Assembly: GCF_003463825.1 (NCBI RefSeq)
Contig: NZ_QSDY01000003.1
Location: forward strand, 1 to 61,578
Reading direction: 5' to 3'
Source of the DNA: Veillonella sp. AM51-8BH
GTDB taxonomy: Bacteria; Bacillota; Negativicutes; Veillonellales; Veillonellaceae
DNA length: 61,578 nt
The notes beneath the pieces were generated by a model, which saw nothing but the letters and a program-made list of their open reading frames with translations, was not told where the DNA came from and made no database searches. A program made the translations under genes and the position numbers. Shown here piece by piece: positions 56,454 to 61,578 of the stretch (position 1 is its first letter; each line of letters begins with the position of its first letter).

Positions 56454-56649
56454 TTAATCATTCTCATTTATATTTTTAAAATTTATTCAAATATAAATAT
56501 TTTAATGTTTTTTATTCTCATAAACATCTATCTACATCGTCATTTCTTAATCTATTATCAATTAGTATCTTTAACAATCGCATCATTAGTTTTACAAATT
56601 TACTATAGCGCCATGCAAAATTAGTACGCTATGTAATGATTCAATTTAT

Positions 56650-56678
56650 TTGCCCCTACTATGTGCATAAGGTATAAT
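56650..56678 (+). promoter_or_regulatory. Promoter of the DEAD-box helicase gene
   Basis: TTGCCC (56650-56655), a 17-base spacer and TATAAT (56673-56678) on the plus strand, 33 bp before the helicase ATG, with GAAAGGA as ribosome site. Confidence 0.6.
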
Positions 56679-56710
56679 TAATATAATATGTATTATAGAA
56701 AGGACGATCC

Positions 56711-58008
56711 ATGAAATCTTTTAAATCTCTAGGCGTTTGTGATGAACTCATCCAAGCCCTTCAAAAACAAGGTATCAAGGAGCCAACTCCAATTCAAGAA
56801 CAAGCCATTCCTGTTGTATTTAAAGGGAATGATGTTATAGCAAAAGCTCAAACAGGCACAGGCAAAACATTAGCCTTCTTATTGCCGATTCTACAACGTG
56901 TTCACACTGATGTGCATCAAGAACAAGTGCTCATCATTGCACCTACCGTGAGCTTGTAAAACAAATTTCCGATGAGGCAAAAGAAATAGGTTCTATTTTA
57001 AATGTAGACATCCTCCCTCTCATCGGCGGTAAAACGATTGAAGCACAGTTACAACAATTAGGACGTCGCCCTCAAGTTATTTTAGGCACTCCTGGTCGCC
57101 TATTGGATCACGCAAAACGGGGTTCACTCCACTTAGATTGCATTCGTCGTGTCGTACTCGATGAAGCTGACCAAATGCTTCACATGGGATTCTTACCGGA
57201 CATTGAAAACCTCATTAGTCAAACAGATGCTAATAGACAACTTTTACTATTCTCTGCAACAATTCCTGATAAGATTAGAAATCTTGCAAAAGCGTATATG
57301 TCTAAACCGGCTTCTGTAACAGCTGAGGGTAAACATGTAACACTTGAATCTATCGATCAACGCGTATACATGATGAACACAGAAGAAAAAACGCAACGTC
57401 TCATCAAAATGATCGAAGAAGACAACCCATTCTTAGCAATTGTGTTCTGTAATAAGCGTGAAGGTGCTGTTCGCTTATCCTATGAGTTAACTGCAGCAGG
57501 CCTAAATATTGCTGAAATGCATGGCGATTTGACACAAGGTCGACGCACTCAAATATTACGTGATTTCGCAAAAGCTAAAATACAAATCTTAGTAGCTACA
57601 GATATTGCGGCTCGCGGCATTGACATCGAAGGCATTACACATGTTTATAACTACGACGTACCACGCGACGTAGATTACTATATCCACCGTATTGGCCGTA
57701 CTGGTCGTGCAGGCAACTCTGGTGTAGCTGTTACATTTGCTACACCGCAAGATGAATCTTGGTTACGTCGTATTGAGCGCGCCATCCAAGCAACGCTTAC
57801 TAAATACACTAAAGATGGACAAATTAAGACTAAAGGTAATGCAAGTGCGGCACCTAAACGTGCAAAAGTATCTGGCAAACCTAAGATTACAAGTTCCTAT
57901 CAATCTACAAAGGCTAAAGCTCATAAAGCTCGTGGCCATAAAGGTGCTAATACACGCCAACGCCGTACGTCCACATCACAAACAGGACGTCGTGGTAAAC
58001 GCAGATAA
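56711..58008 (+). CDS. DEAD-box ATP-dependent RNA helicase (frameshifted)
   Basis: About 432 residues. The Q motif (IKEPTPIQEQAIP), Walker A AQTGTGKT, motif GTPGRLLDH, DEAD (LDEADQMLHMGF), SAT (LFSATIP), then ATDIAARGIDI and HRIGRTGRAG. A stop at 56957-56959 comes right after APTVSL; one added C at 56946-56947 (ACC to ACCC) gives APTRELVKQI, the normal motif Ia, and restores the full protein. The C-terminus is a basic Lys/Arg-rich tail (KAHKARGHKGANTRQRR) for RNA binding. A csdA/deaD/cshA-type housekeeping helicase, likely helping ribosome assembly or cold growth. Confidence 0.9.
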
Positions 58009-58012
58009 AATT

Positions 58013-58047
58013 AAAGACGCGTACAGAACATCTGTACGCGTCTTTTT
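58013..58047 (+). terminator. Terminator after the helicase gene
   Basis: Arms GACGCGTACAGA and TCTGTACGCGTC (58016-58042) with a short ACA loop, then TTTTT. A-tract on the other side makes it usable in both directions, so it may also end topB transcripts. Confidence 0.85.
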
Positions 58048-58072
58048 ATGTTCTTAACTAATATACATCTTA

Positions 58073-60381
58073 TTATTTATTAGCATAAATGCTTGGCACT
58101 CCATTCACATCGGAGCATTGTGTCTTGCATTGAGATCGATTACTGCAAACCCAGTTAATACGTCCTCTCGCCTCTTGCTTAACAAAATACCCTTCTTTAC
58201 ATCGTGGACATTTATATTGTTTATCTTCGTCAGCTACAATGATATTACTTTCACCCTTTGAAACATCACCCTCAACCGGTTGTGTATGTTTACAAGCAGG
58301 ATAATTAGTACAGCCTAAAAAAGCACCAAATTTACCATTACGCTGTTGCATTCTGCCCTTATTACACTTAGGACAGACCGGCAAAGAAGATAGATCTACA
58401 TCAGAATTATCCATCGGACGTTTCCGGTTTTGATTCGTTATAGTGCGAACTACATTGGGCATCATTTGACCAGAATTTACCTGTTTATCAAAGCCAAGCT
58501 TATCAATCAACAACTGTAAAAACTTAACTTGATCAGACAAGAAGGAATCTAAGGTATCCTCCCCTTCGCTCATGAGGGCCAAACGTTCTTCCCATACAGC
58601 CGTTTCATCAGGATATAACAATTCATCAGGCAAAGCATCTACTAAAAGGTAGCCCGTTTCCGTAGGTGATAGAACTTGCTTCTTACCAGATGTTTTCATA
58701 AAGCCACGACTGATAAGTTCGTCAATAATATTGGCACGAGTCGCCTCTGTACCAATACCAGATACAGCCTTTAATTGCTTTTTCAAGTCTTCATTTTTTA
58801 CAAACTTGTGAATTTCCTTCATCGCTTGTAACAACGTAGACGGTGTAAAGCGAGAAGGCGGCTTAGTTTGCTTCGCCTCTACAGAGGAATCCGTGTAAAG
58901 CACAGAATCATTTTTCTTAACCGCAGGCAAATGATCTGTTTCTTCAATAGCCTCTTTTTTAGAGTCTGTTTCTGCACCACGTTCATCAGTTAAATCAGGT
59001 TCATCATTATCTGTCACAGATTTAGACTTTTGTCGTTTATAAAGTAATTTCCATCCTTCGTCTATAACTACACGGCCATTGGCAACAAACTCTTCTTTGC
59101 ATTGCTCCACGACGATTTTAGTTTGCTCATAAATATGTTCGCCATAAAACTGAGCAATATAGGCCTGACTAATGAGGAAGTAAATATTGCGTTCCTCACG
59201 GGACAAACTATTTATATTACAAGCTACGGTCGTAGGAATTATAGCATGATGGGCTGTAATCTTCTTTTCATTCCAAGCGCGGCTCTTAATGGAGCGGTCT
59301 GCATCAGTAGCCCACTGTGCTAGTCTTTCATCTCCTGCATTCTGTAAATTATTGAGAATTGCATTGCGGTCACCATATTGATTTGGTGGTAAATATTCAC
59401 AATCAGAACGAGGGTATGTAGTCAATTTCTTTTCATATAGTTTCTGTGCTGTATCAAGTACAGTTTGCGGATCATAGGAAAAAGCTTTACCAGCTAATAC
59501 CTGCAAAGATGATAGAGACAATGGTAAACGCTGTACATCTTTCTTTTTAGATTTTGTAACAGCTTTAATAACTCCATCTGACCCCGCCTGTAAGCGCTCT
59601 ACTAATTCATCGGCTATGGCTTTATTAATAAGACGTCCATCTGGGTCAAGCCCCTTTTGTTCGTCTGTAGGCTGCCACGTAGCCCAGAATACACCATTTG
59701 GATGATTATATAAAACCTTTAATGTAAAATAATCGACCGGTTTAAATGCCGCTAGTTCTCGCTCTCTGCGCACCACAAGGCTAATGTTGGAGTCTTAACA
59801 CGACCGATAGGTAATGTTACTTTATTACCTTTATAACGTTCAGACAATGTATAGGCACGAGATAAATTCATGCCAATAAGCCAGTCTGCACGTGCTCTAG
59901 CCAATGCAGATTGATATAGATTGTGAAAGTCTTTATTATCCCGTAGATCATTTAATGCGGCACGAACAGATTTTTCGTCCAATGCATTTAGCAAGATACG
60001 TTGTACAGGTTTTGTATTTCCTACATAATATAATACTTCATCAACCAACAATTGACCTTCCCTGTCCGGGTCACCTGCGTTGACGATAATGTCCGCTTTA
60101 CCGATTAATTCTTTTACAGTCTCAAACTGTTGACGACTACTATCCGTAACGAGTAATTTCCACTCATCAGGCACAATAGGTAAATCTTGAGGGCGCCAGC
60201 GAACATATTTATCATCGTAATCACCAGGTTCTGCTTGATGTAATACGTGACCTACAACCCATGTCACCACATCATCGCCTTGAATAAAGTAGCCATTCCG
60301 TTTTTGGATATTCTTATTTTCCGGCAAGCACTTACTAATTTCGCGAGCCATGGATGGCTTTTCCGCAATAAATAACCGCAT
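58073..60381 (-). CDS. topB: DNA topoisomerase III (frameshifted)
   Basis: About 769 residues, a type IA topoisomerase of the TopB group. The Toprim part starts MRLFIAEKPSMAREISK, with NAGDPDREGQLLVDEVLYY, and runs into the second frame, which has the active-site region TYPRSDCEYLP (Tyr), SGIGTEATRANIID and two C-terminal zinc-like blocks (CPKCNKGRMQQRNGKFGAFLGC, given here as CPKCNKGRM and FLGCTNYPAC). The frames meet at 59771-59776; restoring one G (LALVVRRERELAAF) rebuilds the protein. It decatenates single-stranded or nicked DNA. Confidence 0.92.
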
Positions 60382-60557
60382 GGTCCCCTCCTTAACATAA
60401 AATAACGGCTATTCCCCTAAGCCGCTCTTTGAAATCTCATTATACTACAATTTAGTGGTCATAACTACCAAAATCATGTATAATTTTAAAGATATGAATG
60501 ATGTGAAAGTTATATAATAAGACAAGGCTTTTACAAACGAAACAATAGAGGTGAACT

Positions 60558-61578
60558 ATGACATTTTTAGAAGAAGTGCAACGTCGTCGTACGTTTGCTA
60601 TCATATCTCACCCGGATGCGGGTAAAACTACATTAACAGAAAAACTACTTTTATACGGTGGTGCCATTCACTTGGCGGGGTCAGTTAAATCTCGTAAAAC
60701 AGCAAAACACGCCGTATCTGACTGGATGGAAATCGAAAAACAACGTGGTATCTCCGTAACGAGTTCCGTATTGCAATTCGACTACGATGGCTGTCGTGTC
60801 AACATCCTCGATACCCCTGGTCACCAAGATTTCTCTGAAGATACATACCGTACATTAATGGCTGCCGATAGTGCTGTCATGCTGATCGACGTTGCAAAAG
60901 GTGTCGAAGCGCAAACGAAAAAACTATTTGCCGTATCTAAAGAACGCGGTATCCCTATCTTTACCTTTGTAAACAAAATTGACCATTTCGGTCGCAGCCC
61001 ATTTGACTTGATGGAAGAAATCGAGAACGTTCTTGGCATTCGTACATGCCCTATGAACTGGCCAATTGGTATCAACGGTGAATACAAAGGTGTATACGAT
61101 AGAGAGCACGAAACTATCGAGCTATTCGCAAAAGACGAAACACATGGTCAAGAAAAGTTAGCCTCTGAAAAAGGTGCTTTAACGGATCCTCGCATGAAAG
61201 AATTATTAGGTGATGACGTATACCAAGCATTGCTTGATGATATTGAATTATTAGACGTTGCTGGCGATCCATTCGATTTTGATAAGGTTCGTGCAGGCGA
61301 ATTAACGCCAATGTTCTTCGGCTCTGCTATGACTAACTTTGGGGTAAAACCATTCTTAGAAAAATTCTTAGAACTAGCTCCATCCCCTGCTCCACGACAA
61401 GCCGTAGAAGAAATGGTGCAACCTACAAGCGAAGACTTCTCCGCCTTAGTATTTAAAATCCAGCCAATATGGACCCTATCACCACGACCGTATCGTATTT
61501 ATGCGTATCTGCTCTGGTAAATTCGAAAAAGGTATGTCCGTATTGCATCGCCAATCTAACAAAACGATTCGCTTGTCT
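60558..61578 (+). CDS. prfC: Peptide chain release factor 3 (partial; frameshifted)
   Basis: The GTPase that recycles RF1/RF2 after termination. The window holds about 340 residues and ends inside the gene. G1 [11 protein letters not shown]3 DTPGHQDFS and G4 NKID are visible. The frame is lost near 61462-61464 and again near 61473-61476. Adding one base at each place gives [17 protein letters not shown], the normal RF3 sequence, and then [12 protein letters not shown] to the end of the window. The ATG at 60558 follows GAGG. topB starts 176 bp away in the other direction. Confidence 0.9.

Larger units (their letters stand above)
56280..56491. repeat. 106-bp tandem duplication carrying Fur-like boxes
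   Basis: Exact 106-bp unit, 56280-56385 and 56386-56491, opening GCTGTCACCAATAAAAAAAG. Each copy has one GATAATCATTATT (see next entry). The unit has no ORF. Confidence 0.93.
56024..56710. other. 687-bp intergenic region between feoA and the DEAD-box gene
   Basis: Very AT-rich and without a credible ORF. It holds the feo promoter (56102-56129), a 31-bp tandem repeat (56106-56172), two overlapping hairpins (56212-56247), a 106-bp tandem duplication (56280-56491) with Fur-like sites, and the helicase promoter (56650-56678). Confidence 0.8.

Noticed and set aside
56106..56491. CRISPR array
   Set aside because: The repeats are head to tail with no unique spacers, only two copies each, and no cas genes are present.
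59771..59776. Programmed ribosomal frameshift in topB (and the other broken genes)
   Set aside because: No slippery heptamer or following pseudoknot is evident, and TopB in relatives is read in one frame; loss of one base is simpler.
1..61578. Mobile element or prophage insertion
   Set aside because: No transposase, integrase, phage gene or tRNA-linked repeat was found; gene order looks chromosomal throughout.

Overview
The window looks like chromosomal DNA of a diderm, LPS-bearing Firmicute of the class Negativicutes, most likely Veillonella or a close relative. The reasons are low GC and Firmicute-type signals (AGGAGG ribosome sites, TTGACA/TATAAT promoters, a SCIFF peptide, an ECF transporter subunit, a BirA-type box) alongside outer-membrane genes (Wza-type exporter, LptD/OstA-like protein, secretin). 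The species call is an inference, not a search result. Almost every gene is on the minus strand; only the DEAD-box helicase and prfC at the right end are on the plus strand. I see no rRNA, tRNA, insertion sequence, prophage or CRISPR array.

Layout: (1) 82-18043 is one long minus-strand capsule/exopolysaccharide operon, transcribed from the Wza-type exporter at 18043 down to a VanZ-like gene at 82. It holds export and chain-length genes, a FlaA1/CapD dehydratase with a DegT aminotransferase and an initiating sugar transferase, an IspD-like/SDR/LicD cassette that probably adds a CDP-activated polyol phosphate, a GT4, a polymerase/ligase, a TupA-type ATP-grasp protein, a CapA protein, a Wzx flippase, and Ugd plus UDP-glucuronate 4-epimerase. 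(2) 18461-23005 is a complete livKHMGF branched-chain amino acid ABC transporter. (3) 23115-32502 holds an ABC-F ATPase, an orphan secretin with a PilP-like partner, galE, pgi, a second epimerase, RNase HI, YbaK and smaller genes. (4) 32515-37188 holds a nucleoid-associated protein gene and a four-gene operon (hot-dog/MaoC-like protein, BioY, thiolase, AMP-forming ligase) behind a promoter overlapped by a BirA-like operator. (5) 37267-41408 holds galU, a short LptD-like gene and two exported proteins. (6) 41663-46422 is hypF-hypC-hypD-hypE for [NiFe]-hydrogenase maturation. (7) 46458-50334 is the SCIFF ranthipeptide system (47-residue six-Cys peptide, terminator, radical SAM maturase) behind an ECF S component and two membrane proteins. 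(8) 50450-56500 is an iron locus: feoA, feoB, a Cys-rich FeoB-associated protein, a DUF6110 protein, a P1B-type ATPase, and duplicated Fur-box DNA. (9) 56650-61578 holds the helicase, topB and the start of prfC.

Two points matter for any reader. First, at least nine genes, including conserved single-copy ones (topB, prfC, hypF, a DEAD-box helicase), are broken by frameshifts that almost all look like the loss of one base. This pattern is more typical of uncorrected sequencing error than of gene decay, so I annotate these as full-length CDSs and give the break position. Second, three intergenic regions carry exact head-to-tail duplications (31, 53 and 106 bp units), two of them over Fur-like sites upstream of feoAB.

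The best candidates for less-described biology are the biotin-regulated hot-dog/BioY/thiolase/ligase operon, the SCIFF ranthipeptide unit with its internal terminator, the orphan secretin/PilP pair, the short LptD-like protein with its repeat-containing exported neighbour, and the polyol-phosphate cassette of the capsule operon.
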